Origin: Trueperaceae bacterium
GTDB taxonomy: Bacteria; Deinococcota; Deinococci; Deinococcales; Trueperaceae
Length of the DNA: 56,722 nt
Assembly: GCA_020431825.1 (NCBI GenBank)
Contig: JAGQHN010000021.1
Location: 1-56,722, forward strand
Direction: 5' to 3'
Shown here: piece by piece, positions 16,013-25,119 of the stretch
Numbering within the stretch: the first letter of the stretch is position 1
Layout: every line of letters begins with the position of its first letter
Position numbers and translations under genes: made by a program
Notes under the pieces: generated by a model
What the model was told of the DNA's origin: nothing
Seen by the model: the letters and a program-made list of their open reading frames with translations, nothing else
Database searches by the model: none

Positions 16013-18009
16013 CGTTTTTCCTTTTGCTGCGTGATATGTATTTCTCCTGGGCTTAAAGCATCTGCCGAGACTTTTCCCTTTTGCCAGATGAGGGTTCCTG
16101 TGCTCATATTGCTTACCTGAACCGTACTCGTAGGAAGGCTTAGGGTTAAAGAGGTAGGAGTTGTGCCATGATAGCCAGCTACATAGGTATCTGTTGTGGG
16201 ATTGGCGTAGAGCCAGGCGCTTTCTGGAAGGCACTCGAGCCTTGCCCCTTCAACTTCTATTACCCCACTTGCATTTTGTTTGGCGACAGGGCTTTCAAGC
16301 ATGGGCCAATCCAGCTCTCCTCCCTCTGTCCAGCGCTTTTTGAGCGTCCAGTTAAGAAGATCGACTTCGATACCTAGACGCTTGTTATCCCGTTGATACT
16401 GCACTGAATAGCAGCGCTCTTGCGTGCCATCAAAGGTTTGAGCCTGTTCGGTACTTTCCTCAAAAGAGCCAGATTTTACCATCCTGATAAAACTGAGTAC
16501 ATCAGGATAGTCGGCTCGAGCCGCAACTTCTAAGTAAAAACCGCACTGGGGCTTACCCTGAAAAAAGAAACCGGGCCAGCCGAGTTCCCAGAAGGACTTT
16601 TCTTCGCCGAGGTAGTTGTAAAGCTCGAGGACCAGATCTCCCTGTCTCTCAACCAGGCGCATGGGTGCTTTTTTGCCCAGCTTGCTGCGCCTTAGCGGTT
16701 TTACTGCCAGATAAATGTCGCCGCTTGCCAGTGTGACCAGCTCGTCACTGGTGCTTTCAAAGCTAGCTGCCTCGAGCTTTGCTTCATCCAGGTAGACTTC
16801 TTCAATTTTGTGAACGCCTAAGAGAATAAGACAAAGCTTGGCGCTATGAATCAGGCCAGGATTGCCGGGGGTATAGAGTCCTATGGCTTTATTAGCGTGT
16901 TGTACACCATAAAACTGACCTTCATCCAGGATATTTCGTGACTTGGTGCGGTCGGTTGCGTGATAAAAATCTCCGAGCCATTTCTCATTGGTCAGGTAGC
17001 GGGTGTAGAGTACCCCAGGTTTATCTGCTCCAGGGCAATGGTAGTGAAGCATGACTACGTCTGACTGACCGCTATATTCCTTGCTGGCGACACCCAGCGC
17101 GAAGCTGTCGGTTTGATAGGTGGTGAGGGTTAAGTGTCTTTCCTTTGAAGCAGTTTCACGAACTTCTAAGGGGTAGCTAAGGGACTCGAGCCCATCAGTC
17201 AGCCAGCCAGGAATTGCTTTGTCACCGAGCCAGGTCTGGACTAGCTCAAGTTCCGGAGGGGTTTCGCATAGCACCGAAGGATGATAGGCCCGACTGTGCG
17301 GTCCTGCCCAGCGCCCGGTAGTCCTGTGGATATGCAAGACTGCGCTCAAGCCGAGCCGGGCCGCAGCGGTACGCGCTCTGACCCGAGCCTCTTCACTAGC
17401 TGAGTACTTGTTTATTTTGTGCAAGGCGCGGATACAAACGTTGGTGTAGGTGGGGCTATTAAATTCAAAGGCTGTGCCGTTGCTATCAGTAAAAGCCATC
17501 CAGTTCTGCAGCTTTTGATATCCCCGTTTCATAAGCTGCTCACTCTTTAGTAACTCGCCGCCCAGACAGGTATTGACGATGTCAAGCAGGCAGATATTGG
17601 TGTAGGCGACCAGGACATCCAGCCGGGCAATTTCATTTAAGCCTAAAAGAATGGCTTCTTTTATTTTTGCCTGGAGATCAGCAGTTAGCCTATCGGCGTG
17701 CTCGAGCATCATGGGGATAAGGTGGTCCAGACAAAACTGGGCGGCGTTTAAATCCTGAACAACGCTGTCCTCGAGCATCCAGTAGAAGTTCCCGTAGTGC
17801 GGGTCATTCGGGTCTAGTTCCTGACAGGAAAGCACTACCTCTAAAACTTTTTCGGCAAGCTTTAAATCCTGCGCGGTGCCACTGGCCACCAGTTGCGCAG
17901 CCAGACGTGCGCCAGCTCTGGACTCATGGAAAACGCCATTTTCCGTTTCCTTTTTGAGCATAAAGGTTTCAGGATTAAAGTCGGCAGGTAATGGCAGAGG
18001 AGAAGACAT
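16009..18009 (-). CDS. Unrecognised protein resembling a toroid-fold polysaccharide lyase, copy 1
   Basis: This 666-residue protein has an N-terminal helical part (about 30-330) containing FEFNSPTYTNVCIRALHKI and GRWAGPHSRAYHPS. A beta-rich remainder follows, with VVMLHYHCPG, YLAVKPLRRS and GFYLEVAARADYP. The Asn-Tyr and His-Arg-Tyr groups resemble active sites of toroid-fold uronate lyases or related glycan-active enzymes. I do not recognise the family, so the function is inferred. The chosen start is ATG 18009 with AAAGGGG 6 bases upstream. The open frame extends to 18132, but that would overlap the permease gene and pass over a good promoter. It is translationally coupled to the 14321-16012 gene. 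No signal peptide is present. Confidence 0.65.
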   Translation of the reverse strand: MSSPLPLPADFNPETFMLKKETENGVFHESRAGARLAAQLVASGTAQDLKLAEKVLEVVLSCQELDPNDPHYGNFYWMLEDSVVQDLNAAQFCLDHLIPMMLEHADRLTADLQAKIKEAILLGLNEIARLDVLVAYTNICLLDIVNTCLGGELLKSEQLMKRGYQKLQNWMAFTDSNGTAFEFNSPTYTNVCIRALHKINKYSASEEARVRARTAAARLGLSAVLHIHRTTGRWAGPHSRAYHPSVLCETPPELELVQTWLGDKAIPGWLTDGLESLSYPLEVRETASKERHLTLTTYQTDSFALGVASKEYSGQSDVVMLHYHCPGADKPGVLYTRYLTNEKWLGDFYHATDRTKSRNILDEGQFYGVQHANKAIGLYTPGNPGLIHSAKLCLILLGVHKIEEVYLDEAKLEAASFESTSDELVTLASGDIYLAVKPLRRSKLGKKAPMRLVERQGDLVLELYNYLGEEKSFWELGWPGFFFQGKPQCGFYLEVAARADYPDVLSFIRMVKSGSFEESTEQAQTFDGTQERCYSVQYQRDNKRLGIEVDLLNWTLKKRWTEGGELDWPMLESPVAKQNASGVIEVEGARLECLPESAWLYANPTTDTYVAGYHGTTPTSLTLSLPTSTVQVSNMSTGTLIWQKGKVSADALSPGEIHITQQKEKR

Positions 18010-18066
18010 AGCTGCCCCTTTCTGGCTCTCAGTTTTAGGTTTGAAAGAAACTCGAGCCCTAAATTG

Positions 18067-18094
18067 CTTATAAGCTATAGGATATAGGATGCAA
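18067..18094 (-). promoter_or_regulatory. Promoter upstream of the toroid lyase-like pair
   Basis: The minus strand carries TTGCAT (18089-18094), a 16-base spacer and TATAAG (18067-18072), a good match to a housekeeping promoter, about 58 bases upstream of ATG 18009. The spacer contains the 13-base word shared with the 14159-14186 element. This suggests a separate transcription start inside the long minus-strand block. Confidence 0.5.
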
Positions 18095-18115
18095 CTGGGC
18101 TGAGTTTGGCGCTGG

Positions 18116-19033
18116 CTAACCCTTGACGCCACCTGCGGTTAACCCACTGATAATGCGCTGCTGAAAGAAGATAATCAAGATAACAACAGGCACGATGCCT
18201 AAAATGAGTGCCGCGCTGATAATTGACCAGTCAAAAGCAAACTCGCCCTGATAGAGCACAATGCCTACGGGAACGGTGCGCATATTCATTGCAGTATTAA
18301 AGGTAAAAGCCAGCAAAAATTCATTCCAGGAATTCACAAAGACAATGATGCCTGCTGTGACGATACCCGGTGCTGATAGAGGGGCAACTATCCGAAAGAG
18401 AGCGCCAATTCTTGATGACCCATCAACCATAGCAGCACTTTCTAAATCTTCAGGAATGAGCTGGAAAAAGCTGGTTAACGTGAGTGTAGAAATGGGAATG
18501 CTAAGCGCAACATAAGGGATAATCAGAGCTGGATAACTGTTAAGCAAATTTGGGGTAGTGACTTCAGTCGGCCAGTGACCAAAGCCAAGTTGCTCGAGGT
18601 AAGCCACAAACATACTGAGTACAGGAATCTCTATACCAATAAAGAGCCGGTAAAGCGGTACAAGCAAAACCAGCGCAGGGAACATGCTGGTCATAACAAT
18701 GCCAATCAGAATGGCCCGACTGCCTGGAATTTTCAGTCTTGCCAGCGCGTAGCCTGCCAGGGCAGAAAAAAGCACACAGATAAGGGTTGAAGTAAGCGAA
18801 ACAATTATGGAATTCAGCAGAAAACGCCCAAAGGGATTATCCTGAAAAACACTCACATAGTTTCGTAGCGTGGGGGCGTCTGGCAAATAGGTAATGGGTA
18901 AACGGGTTAATTCGCCATCAAGCTTTAGTGAGGTCAAAAAAAGCCAGACGACCGGGAAGATACCGCCAATAATAAGAATAACGATACCGATGTTTAAAAG
19001 AATTTTATTGCGTAAACTGTGACTATCAATCAT
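18116..19033 (-). CDS. Sugar ABC transporter permease, MalG/UgpE type
   Basis: This 305-residue inner-membrane permease has six predicted helices, starting with residues 10-33. The coupling loop is [22 protein letters not shown] (EAA motif), and [10 protein letters not shown] is typical of carbohydrate-uptake family 1 MalG-like subunits. The start ATG 19033 overlaps the end of the MalF-like gene by 8 bases, so the two are co-translated. Together with that subunit and the binding protein at 20241-21500 it forms a monosaccharide or oligosaccharide importer. No ATPase gene is present in this operon, so a shared MsmX/MalK-type ATPase elsewhere must be assumed. Confidence 0.9.
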   Translation of the reverse strand: MIDSHSLRNKILLNIGIVILIIGGIFPVVWLFLTSLKLDGELTRLPITYLPDAPTLRNYVSVFQDNPFGRFLLNSIIVSLTSTLICVLFSALAGYALARLKIPGSRAILIGIVMTSMFPALVLLVPLYRLFIGIEIPVLSMFVAYLEQLGFGHWPTEVTTPNLLNSYPALIIPYVALSIPISTLTLTSFFQLIPEDLESAAMVDGSSRIGALFRIVAPLSAPGIVTAGIIVFVNSWNEFLLAFTFNTAMNMRTVPVGIVLYQGEFAFDWSIISAALILGIVPVVILIIFFQQRIISGLTAGGVKG

Positions 19034-20192
19034 TGCTATAAATCCAGCGTAAATAGAAAATAGTAATCGTCAAACTAATGATAAATAAAAGTACAGAGAG
19101 GGCGGCGGCGTAACCAATATTTGAGGCGTTATTGGTGTTATAGATGTACATGCCCAAGGTCTCGAGCGTTCGCCCGGGGCCACCTTTAGTCATGGCATAG
19201 GGTTCATCAAAGGTTTGAATGGCAGTGAGCGTTCTGAAAATAAGGGCAACAGCAATCGAAGGCCTTAACAGGGGTAAGGTCACGCGCCAGAAGCGCTGCC
19301 AAGCACTTGCACCGTCAACCGTGGCCGCTTCGTAGAGACTTTTGTCAATCGATTGCAAGCCCGCCAATAAAATAAGGGCAACAAAAGAGGAGGTTTTCCA
19401 GATAATGGTTAAGGTGACGGCAATAATCGCCGGCATTTCTCTGGCTAGCCAGAAGATGCCGTTATCACCAATAATGGCAGGGTTTAAGATCAGATGGAAA
19501 AGATTGTTGAGGCCAATACGCCGAAAAATATCATTTATGACACCGTAATCACTCTGAAAAAGCCAGGCAAAGGTAAGACCGGTAAAGGCTCTTGGCATGG
19601 CCCAGGGCAAGAGAAGCGCAACGCGCCCCAGCCACTTGATAGGTGACTGCACATTGGCAAGGAGCGCCAGAGGCAAGCCAACAAGAAAAGAACCCGCCAC
19701 ACTCGAGCTAATCAAAAACAGCGTAATCTGAAAGGCATTCCAGAACCTTGGGTCGCCCCAGCGACCACCCTCGCCCGGGTGAAACCCCATATAGATACCA
19801 GCTATTAAAATAAGGGCGAAACTGATAAGAAGAGCCAGGCGTTTTTTGAGCTTGCCTCTAAAGGCTGAAATCCAGACATAAATTATGCCTAAAAACCCCA
19901 GGAGTCGCCAGCCCCATAGGTTAGCTATATCCCAGACCATATTGCGGCCCCATAGGAGTTTTTCAAAATGCTTAAAACCGACAAAAGGTGAGCCTTCTTG
20001 GGGTCTTAACAGGTGTTCACCATGCAGAGATTGCCAGAGGACACTTAGTACCGGGTAAAGCATAACAACAGCTAAGGTAAGTAGAGCAGGTAAGAGCAGC
20101 AGAATACCCAGCTGCGTTTCTGAGAGGTTGCCTGTTCTGAGGCGTTGCCAGAAACCTGGTTTGTGATGTGCAGGGCTCGAGGAGTTAATCAT
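19026..20192 (-). CDS. Sugar ABC transporter permease, MalF/UgpA type, with extra N-terminal membrane segment
   Basis: This permease of about 388 residues has a coupling loop [25 protein letters not shown] and the usual six-helix core from about residue 155 onward. Before the core lies an extra region of about 90 residues with two more hydrophobic helices ([13 protein letters not shown] and [12 protein letters not shown]), making it some 90 residues longer than common UgpA-like subunits. I prefer ATG 20192. The GTG at 20210 would start inside a terminator hairpin. Neither has a strong ribosome site. The gene follows the binding-protein gene and overlaps the MalG-like gene. Confidence 0.88.
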   Translation of the reverse strand: MINSSSPAHHKPGFWQRLRTGNLSETQLGILLLLPALLTLAVVMLYPVLSVLWQSLHGEHLLRPQEGSPFVGFKHFEKLLWGRNMVWDIANLWGWRLLGFLGIIYVWISAFRGKLKKRLALLISFALILIAGIYMGFHPGEGGRWGDPRFWNAFQITLFLISSSVAGSFLVGLPLALLANVQSPIKWLGRVALLLPWAMPRAFTGLTFAWLFQSDYGVINDIFRRIGLNNLFHLILNPAIIGDNGIFWLAREMPAIIAVTLTIIWKTSSFVALILLAGLQSIDKSLYEAATVDGASAWQRFWRVTLPLLRPSIAVALIFRTLTAIQTFDEPYAMTKGGPGRTLETLGMYIYNTNNASNIGYAAALSVLLFIISLTITIFYLRWIYSND

Positions 20193-20226
20193 AAAAAAGA
20201 AAAGGGGCACAGGTTTGGTGTGCCCC
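20193..20226 (-). terminator. Intercistronic rho-independent terminator between binding protein and permease
   Basis: On the minus strand an 8-bp GC-rich stem (GGGGCACA with TGTGCCCC, arms 20219-20226 and 20204-20211) and a 7-base loop are followed by TTTTCTTTTTT. The hairpin starts 15 bases past the binding-protein stop, and the T-tract ends at the permease ATG. It should act as an attenuator, making binding protein in excess of permeases. Confidence 0.8.
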
Positions 20227-20240
20227 TCTCAGGTCTAAGC

Positions 20241-21500
20241 TTATTGACTAAAAATGTCTTCCATGCCAATTTGCATATCAATAAGGGCTCCCTCAATATT
20301 GGTTGAGCCGGCCAGATAGGCATTCATGGTGGTTCGGATGAGCTGGCTGACATCGTCATAGTAAGGGGTTACCGGACGAGGGCGAGCATTCAAAATGGTG
20401 TCATAGAAAAGCCCAAAGTGTGGTGCCGCAGCCAGTACATTTTCATTGCTATAGAGGCTCTTACGAGCAGGGATGCGGCTGGCTTCGGCAGCCAAGCGTT
20501 CCTGAACTTCGGGGCTTGACATAAATTCGACTAGTTTAAAGGCTTCAGCTTTATGGTCGCTGTAATTGTTGATGACCCACTGCCAGCCGCCGATGCAGGT
20601 GGCTGACTCATGGCCTTCAAAGGCAGGAAGCGGGGCAACGCCGACCATATCTTTTACCTGTGAATCTTCATCGCCCTGGAATCTTGACCAGGCATAGCCC
20701 CAGTTGAGCATGAAGACGACATCGCCAGCCTGGAAAGCAACCCGGCTGTCATCAGTTTTTTCTTCGGCAATATTGGCTTTGGTGATACCTGAGGCCATGG
20801 TGTCTGCGTACCACTCGAGTACCTGACGAGCTTCGGGGGTATCAATCGTGATGTTGCCATCGGCGTCACGCCAGTCACTTCCGGTAGTCCAGAGAGGTTC
20901 TAAGAAAGTACAAACGGTACCTTCAATGGCAGCACCCTGATAGTTAAAGCCTTGCAGGGTGTCATCGCCTTCCCCTGCCAGAATGGTCAAGGCTTGATCT
21001 TTTAACTCTGCCCAGGTTTTTGGCGCTTCAAAGCCGTATTTCTCGAGCAGGTCTTTGCGGTAGTAAAGGAACTGTGCGTCGGTATAGGCAGGCATAGCCC
21101 AGAGCGTGCCGTCGATCAGATCGGCATTAACGGGACCAGGTAAGAAGTCCTCGAGGGCAGCCATCATGGCAGTGTCATCACTGTAGAACTGGTTAAGTGG
21201 GGTAGCCCACTCCGCGGCGGCATATTGCGCAGGACGCACCACATCGACTAAAAAGAGATCTATGTCGCCACTTTTTGAAGTGAGTACGGTATTAAGGTAT
21301 TGCTGCTGCAACTCGCTGGTGTCGCCGCCAATTTCATAGCGTGCTGTGATGCCTGGATTCGCCGCATTAAATTCATCAAGCAGGCTCTGCATGAGATCAG
21401 GGTCTTCACGACTACCAATAAAGATGACAAGTTCGGTTTGGGCAAATGCCAGGGGCAAAGCCAGTACCATAATGAGCAGACTTAAAACAAGCTTTTTCAT
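20241..21500 (-). CDS. Sugar ABC transporter solute-binding protein (family 1)
   Basis: This 419-residue extracytoplasmic binding protein of the SBP_bac_1 family has a Sec signal peptide (residues 1-20, cleavage after AFA). Typical segments follow: LMQSLLDEFNAANPGITARYE, DIDLFLVDVVRPAQYA, LWAMPAYTDAQFLYYRKDLLEKYG and GGWQWVINNYSDHKAEAFKLVEF. The start ATG 21500 has a GGAGG site. It delivers a sugar or sugar derivative to the two permeases downstream. The upstream neighbours (SsuD-like monooxygenase, oxidoreductases) hint that the ligand may be an oxidised or sulfonated sugar, but no ligand can be read from the sequence. Confidence 0.9.
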   Translation of the reverse strand: MKKLVLSLLIMVLALPLAFAQTELVIFIGSREDPDLMQSLLDEFNAANPGITARYEIGGDTSELQQQYLNTVLTSKSGDIDLFLVDVVRPAQYAAAEWATPLNQFYSDDTAMMAALEDFLPGPVNADLIDGTLWAMPAYTDAQFLYYRKDLLEKYGFEAPKTWAELKDQALTILAGEGDDTLQGFNYQGAAIEGTVCTFLEPLWTTGSDWRDADGNITIDTPEARQVLEWYADTMASGITKANIAEEKTDDSRVAFQAGDVVFMLNWGYAWSRFQGDEDSQVKDMVGVAPLPAFEGHESATCIGGWQWVINNYSDHKAEAFKLVEFMSSPEVQERLAAEASRIPARKSLYSNENVLAAAPHFGLFYDTILNARPRPVTPYYDDVSQLIRTTMNAYLAGSTNIEGALIDMQIGMEDIFSQ

Positions 21501-21587
21501 GTTTCCTCCTAGATTGATTTTGGTGCTGTCAGTATATAACGATCTTTGGGTTAAGTGACTGTGTTAAAAACCTCCTTTAGCCTTCGA

Positions 21588-22739
21588 TTAATGTCGGCTA
21601 CCTGCTGCCAGTGGGGTTAGCGGCTCCTGTTGCGGTATGCGCCCCTGGGCTTCAGGCATAGAAAATGTTTTGAGGTGGGGTAAGACAAGTTCGCCAAAAC
21701 GCTTACATTCATCCAGATGTGGATAACCAGAAAAGATAAAGGCGCGAATCCCCATATCGCGGTAGCGTTTGAGTTTGGCCAGGATTTGCTCAGGACTACC
21801 CACCAGCGCCATGCCGCACCCCGAACGAGCCCGACCAATGCCTGTCCAGAGGTTGGCTTCTATATAGCCTTCGCTGTCGGCTTTTTGCCGAGCTTCGCTT
21901 TGTAACGAAACTCCGTACGTTTTGGCGTCCAGGGCGCGGTTTTTGATTTCTTCACCGTAATCATCGTCCAGTCGTGACACCAGACGGTTGGCGGCCTCTC
22001 TTGCCTCTTCTTCGGTTTCGCGGACAATCACATGAACGCGTAAACCATAGTCCAGTTTGCGACCATACTGGTAGGCTCTGGCAGTTAAATCTTCCATATG
22101 TGCCCGAAGATTTTCTTCGGTGTCAGGCCACATCAGGTAAACGTCACAGTGTTGGGCGCAGAGATCTTTGCCATCAGGGGAGTAGCCACCAAAATAGAGT
22201 AGCGGGCCACCCTTTTGCTGATAGGGCTTAACCGGGTCCGTGGTTTTTAGGTGCAGCTTGTAAAATTCGCCCTCAAAATCAATGGCGTCTCGAGTCCAGG
22301 CTTGTTTAAAAATTTCGATGACTTCCCCTGAGCGGCGGTAACGGGCTGCAGAGTCAAGCGATTCACCGGGCAAATCAGAGGAAATGATGTTGACGGTAAG
22401 GCGACCTTTGAGCATGTGATCGAGACTGGCTATGGCCCTTGCCAGCATAGCAGGGTTGACTTCGCCGCAGCGAATAGCAGTAAGCAAATTGATCTTTTGG
22501 GTCATGGGCGCAACCCCTGCTGCAAAGGTAAGTGTGTCCTGACCTACCTGATACGACGATGGGCAAAGAATATTGCGAAAACCCTGTTTTTCTGCTGCCA
22601 GCAGAATATTGGAGCAATGAGCAAAGCTGGATTTCAGGCGCTCATCGGGTACGCCTAGAAATTCATAATCGTCACTGCAAAGAGGTGCAAACCAGGAAAC
22701 TTCAGCACCATCCAGATGGGGGGAGCGAATCTCAATCAT
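21588..22739 (-). CDS. SsuD-like FMN-dependent monooxygenase (luciferase-like family)
   Basis: This 383-residue member of the bacterial luciferase-like monooxygenase family is closest in pattern to alkanesulfonate monooxygenase SsuD. Matching blocks include [80 protein letters not shown] and SGYPHLDE. These keep the SsuD arginines, the RxH pair and the Tyr-x-His near the C-terminus. The SsuD N-terminal His in PTHG is replaced here (WFAPLC). The family uses FMNH2 and oxygen to release sulfite from sulfonates. No flavin reductase gene is nearby. It lies between sugar oxidoreductases and a sugar transporter, so a sulfonated or otherwise modified sugar is the likely substrate (inference). Confidence 0.85.
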   Translation of the reverse strand: MIEIRSPHLDGAEVSWFAPLCSDDYEFLGVPDERLKSSFAHCSNILLAAEKQGFRNILCPSSYQVGQDTLTFAAGVAPMTQKINLLTAIRCGEVNPAMLARAIASLDHMLKGRLTVNIISSDLPGESLDSAARYRRSGEVIEIFKQAWTRDAIDFEGEFYKLHLKTTDPVKPYQQKGGPLLYFGGYSPDGKDLCAQHCDVYLMWPDTEENLRAHMEDLTARAYQYGRKLDYGLRVHVIVRETEEEAREAANRLVSRLDDDYGEEIKNRALDAKTYGVSLQSEARQKADSEGYIEANLWTGIGRARSGCGMALVGSPEQILAKLKRYRDMGIRAFIFSGYPHLDECKRFGELVLPHLKTFSMPEAQGRIPQQEPLTPLAAGSRH

Positions 22740-22752
22740 AGCTATTCCTTTT

Positions 22753-23961
22753 CTAAAGCTCGAGTCCCTGACTTTGCAAAAACTCGTTTATGCTGATGAC
22801 TCGAGCGCTTTTTATCGATTCCTGGGCCGCTGCTGCCACAACAATTGACCAGAGACCTTCAAGAGGAGTAGCGGCATTGCTGTCAATGTTTTCTATCTGA
22901 TTAATGAACTGAACATGTTCATAGTAAGTCGCTCCATGATGCCCGGTTTGCTCAATTATTGCCGGATAATGGGGCGTCATACGGCGCGAAGGCTTATTAT
23001 CTCCGTGCAAGATTTCCAGGTGTGTGCCTGAAGATGATTCGGGTAAAAAGTCTTCCTTTTCCCAAGCTTTAAGGCGACCATCATCACCGCAGATGATGAG
23101 TTCTTCATAAAGCATGGGGGCAAACATGCACAGATTAAAGCTGGCCTGTACGCCATTTTCATACACGATAATGACCATGGCATTGTCTAAAATGTCTGAG
23201 CGTTCACCTTCGTACTCAAAATCTTTAAAGTTAACGGCCTGAGACCCGGTTGCAAAGACAGTTTTTGGCCTCGAGCCTGCAAACAAGTTGAGTAAATCAA
23301 AATAATGGCAGCATTTTTCAACCAGTGTGTTGCCAGAAAACCTGGCAAATTTGTTCCACTGACCCACCTTGTCTAAAAAGGGAAGACGGTGCTCGAGCAT
23401 GCTCAGCGTCTTTATGTCTCCCAGGCTTTTTCGGTTTAGGGCCTCATAAATGGCTTCCTGATAAATGGCCTTGTAGCGGTACTGCAAGCCAATTTGAAAA
23501 ACGGCCGGATAATCCTTGGCGAGGCGCAAAATCATATGAGCATCTTTGACAGTAGTGGCAATGGGCTTTTCCAGCAGAATATGTTTGCCAGACTCTATGG
23601 CGACCTTAACAACCTCTAAATGAGTGTAGTTGGGTGTGCAAATAATCAGACCATCAACTTCGGGGTCACTGCAGGCAGCCTCGAGTGAGTTGTAAACGTG
23701 CAGACTTCGCCCGGTCGCAAAGCGAGCATATTCATGTTGCGCCGCGGCAACACTGCCACGGTTAGGGTCATAGACACCGTAAACACTGGCGCGACCTTCT
23801 AGTTCGGTGACCCGAATATGCTCCTGACCATTTACGCCTGTACCAATGACATTGAACTTATAGTGGGGTTCACCTTTAGTTAAGATATAGCGGTCACCCT
23901 CAGGTACATAGGCAAAGTGAGGATTGAGTGCCATCGCCCGACTTTTGATCTCCTTACCCAT
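22753..23961 (-). CDS. Gfo/Idh/MocA-family NAD(P)-dependent oxidoreductase
   Basis: This protein of about 402 residues has an N-terminal Rossmann fold ([15 protein letters not shown]) and the family signature [11 protein letters not shown]. Its C-terminal substrate domain contains [15 protein letters not shown], in which the His is the usual catalytic position. Members oxidise or reduce ring hydroxyls of sugars and inositols, often with NAD recycling. ATG 23961 follows the aldo-keto reductase stop by one base and has AGGTG at a workable distance. A GTG at 23973 is possible but its ribosome site is too close. It sits in a cluster with aldo-keto reductase and SsuD-like genes. The substrate is unknown. 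Confidence 0.85.
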   Translation of the reverse strand: MGKEIKSRAMALNPHFAYVPEGDRYILTKGEPHYKFNVIGTGVNGQEHIRVTELEGRASVYGVYDPNRGSVAAAQHEYARFATGRSLHVYNSLEAACSDPEVDGLIICTPNYTHLEVVKVAIESGKHILLEKPIATTVKDAHMILRLAKDYPAVFQIGLQYRYKAIYQEAIYEALNRKSLGDIKTLSMLEHRLPFLDKVGQWNKFARFSGNTLVEKCCHYFDLLNLFAGSRPKTVFATGSQAVNFKDFEYEGERSDILDNAMVIIVYENGVQASFNLCMFAPMLYEELIICGDDGRLKAWEKEDFLPESSSGTHLEILHGDNKPSRRMTPHYPAIIEQTGHHGATYYEHVQFINQIENIDSNAATPLEGLWSIVVAAAAQESIKSARVISINEFLQSQGLEL

Positions 23962-23962
23962 C

Positions 23963-24937
23963 TTAGGGAACACCTGCCCCTCTGGCGGCTTCTAACAGGC
24001 TGTACCATTCCTGGCGGCTAAGTTCAACGTTAGCTGCCAGAGCTGAATCAGCAATACGCTCGGCGTTTAGGGTGCCGATAATGGGCTGTATGCCCATTGG
24101 GTGACGCAAGAGCCAGGCCAGCGCAATGGCTTCCTGAGTTGTGCCTTTTTCTTTGGCTAATTTGCTGATAAGTGCGGCAGTTGCTCGAATCGTTTCGGGG
24201 GCTTCCTGACTTGAATTAAAGAGTTTTCCCCCTGCGACCGGAGACCAGGCCTGAATCTGGATGTCATGCAGACGGCAATACTCGAGCGTTTCCTCGGTGT
24301 TGGCATAGGTATGCCCGGCCTGATTGACCATCATGCCGCGGCTGATTAGGTGATGATGCAACAGGCTAAGCTCGAGCTGATTTAAAATGATAGGCTGATT
24401 AAGGTACTTTCTTAAAAGCTCAATCTGCAGTGAACTGTGATTACTGACCCCAAAATAGCGCACCATACCCTGACGCTGCATAAAGTCGGCAGCCCGAGCA
24501 ATTTCCTCGAGTTCAACCAGCGGGTCGGGTCGGTGAAAGGCTAAAAGGTCAACGTAATCTGTTCCTAAACGTTTTAAGCTGCCCTCCACGCTTTTTACCA
24601 GATGGTCATAGCTGTAGTCATAGCGACTGGGTTGGCCAAAGTCAGGATTGCCCCCCAGAATAATGCCAGCTTTTTCCTGTAAGACCAGCTTTTCTCTGAG
24701 GCCTGGGTTTTGCCTGAGGGCATAGCCTACCGCCTCATCAGATTTGCCCCAGGTATAGACATCGGCCATATCAATATGATTGATGCCTTGCTCAAAGGCA
24801 GTTTTTATAAGCGTATTAGCACGTTCTTTGATATCTTGAGAGGCAGGAACACTGTCCCAGCTGCCTCCCATGCTTGCCGTGCCGTAAGCAAGACAACTGA
24901 CCTCGAGGTCAGTATTAGGGATGTGGTAGGTTTTCAT
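23963..24937 (-). CDS. Aldo/keto reductase
   Basis: This 324-residue NADPH-dependent reductase has the TIM-barrel family pattern, with catalytic Asp56, Tyr61 (DMADVYTWG), Lys89 (LQEKAG) and His135 (LAFHRPDP). Cofactor-binding elements lie near the end (PIIGTLNAERI). The start ATG 24937 has an AAGGAG site. It is the first gene of the minus-strand block and is divergent from the GNAT/AraC pair. In the known sulfo-SMO pathway an aldo-keto reductase reduces the 6-oxo-glucose left after SsuD-like desulfonation, so the pairing here is suggestive. Other sugar aldehydes are equally possible. Confidence 0.87.
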   Translation of the reverse strand: MKTYHIPNTDLEVSCLAYGTASMGGSWDSVPASQDIKERANTLIKTAFEQGINHIDMADVYTWGKSDEAVGYALRQNPGLREKLVLQEKAGIILGGNPDFGQPSRYDYSYDHLVKSVEGSLKRLGTDYVDLLAFHRPDPLVELEEIARAADFMQRQGMVRYFGVSNHSSLQIELLRKYLNQPIILNQLELSLLHHHLISRGMMVNQAGHTYANTEETLEYCRLHDIQIQAWSPVAGGKLFNSSQEAPETIRATAALISKLAKEKGTTQEAIALAWLLRHPMGIQPIIGTLNAERIADSALAANVELSRQEWYSLLEAARGAGVP

Positions 24938-25119
24938 TCTTTCACTCCTTGCATCATTTCTGCTAGTCGTATCACAAGTCGTGATGCCTCAGCGTGATTT
25001 TGCTCCGTTTTGCCGTTCATTTTGTGTAAAGGTCACTATACTAGACTACACTTCTGAAAACTTTCAGCTTTGTTGACTGGACTTTTTTGAACATTTTGGG
25101 CAAGAATAGTGAGGTGGCT

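Noticed and set aside
16013-16234. N-terminal extension of the 563-residue protein to 16234
   Set aside because: The extension lies inside the coupled upstream gene, shows no protein-like pattern, and the ATGA overlap at 16009-16012 explains initiation.
18010-18132. N-terminal extension of the 666-residue lyase-like protein to 18132
   Set aside because: It would overlap the permease gene end and cover a good promoter, and ATG 18009 has a strong ribosome site.
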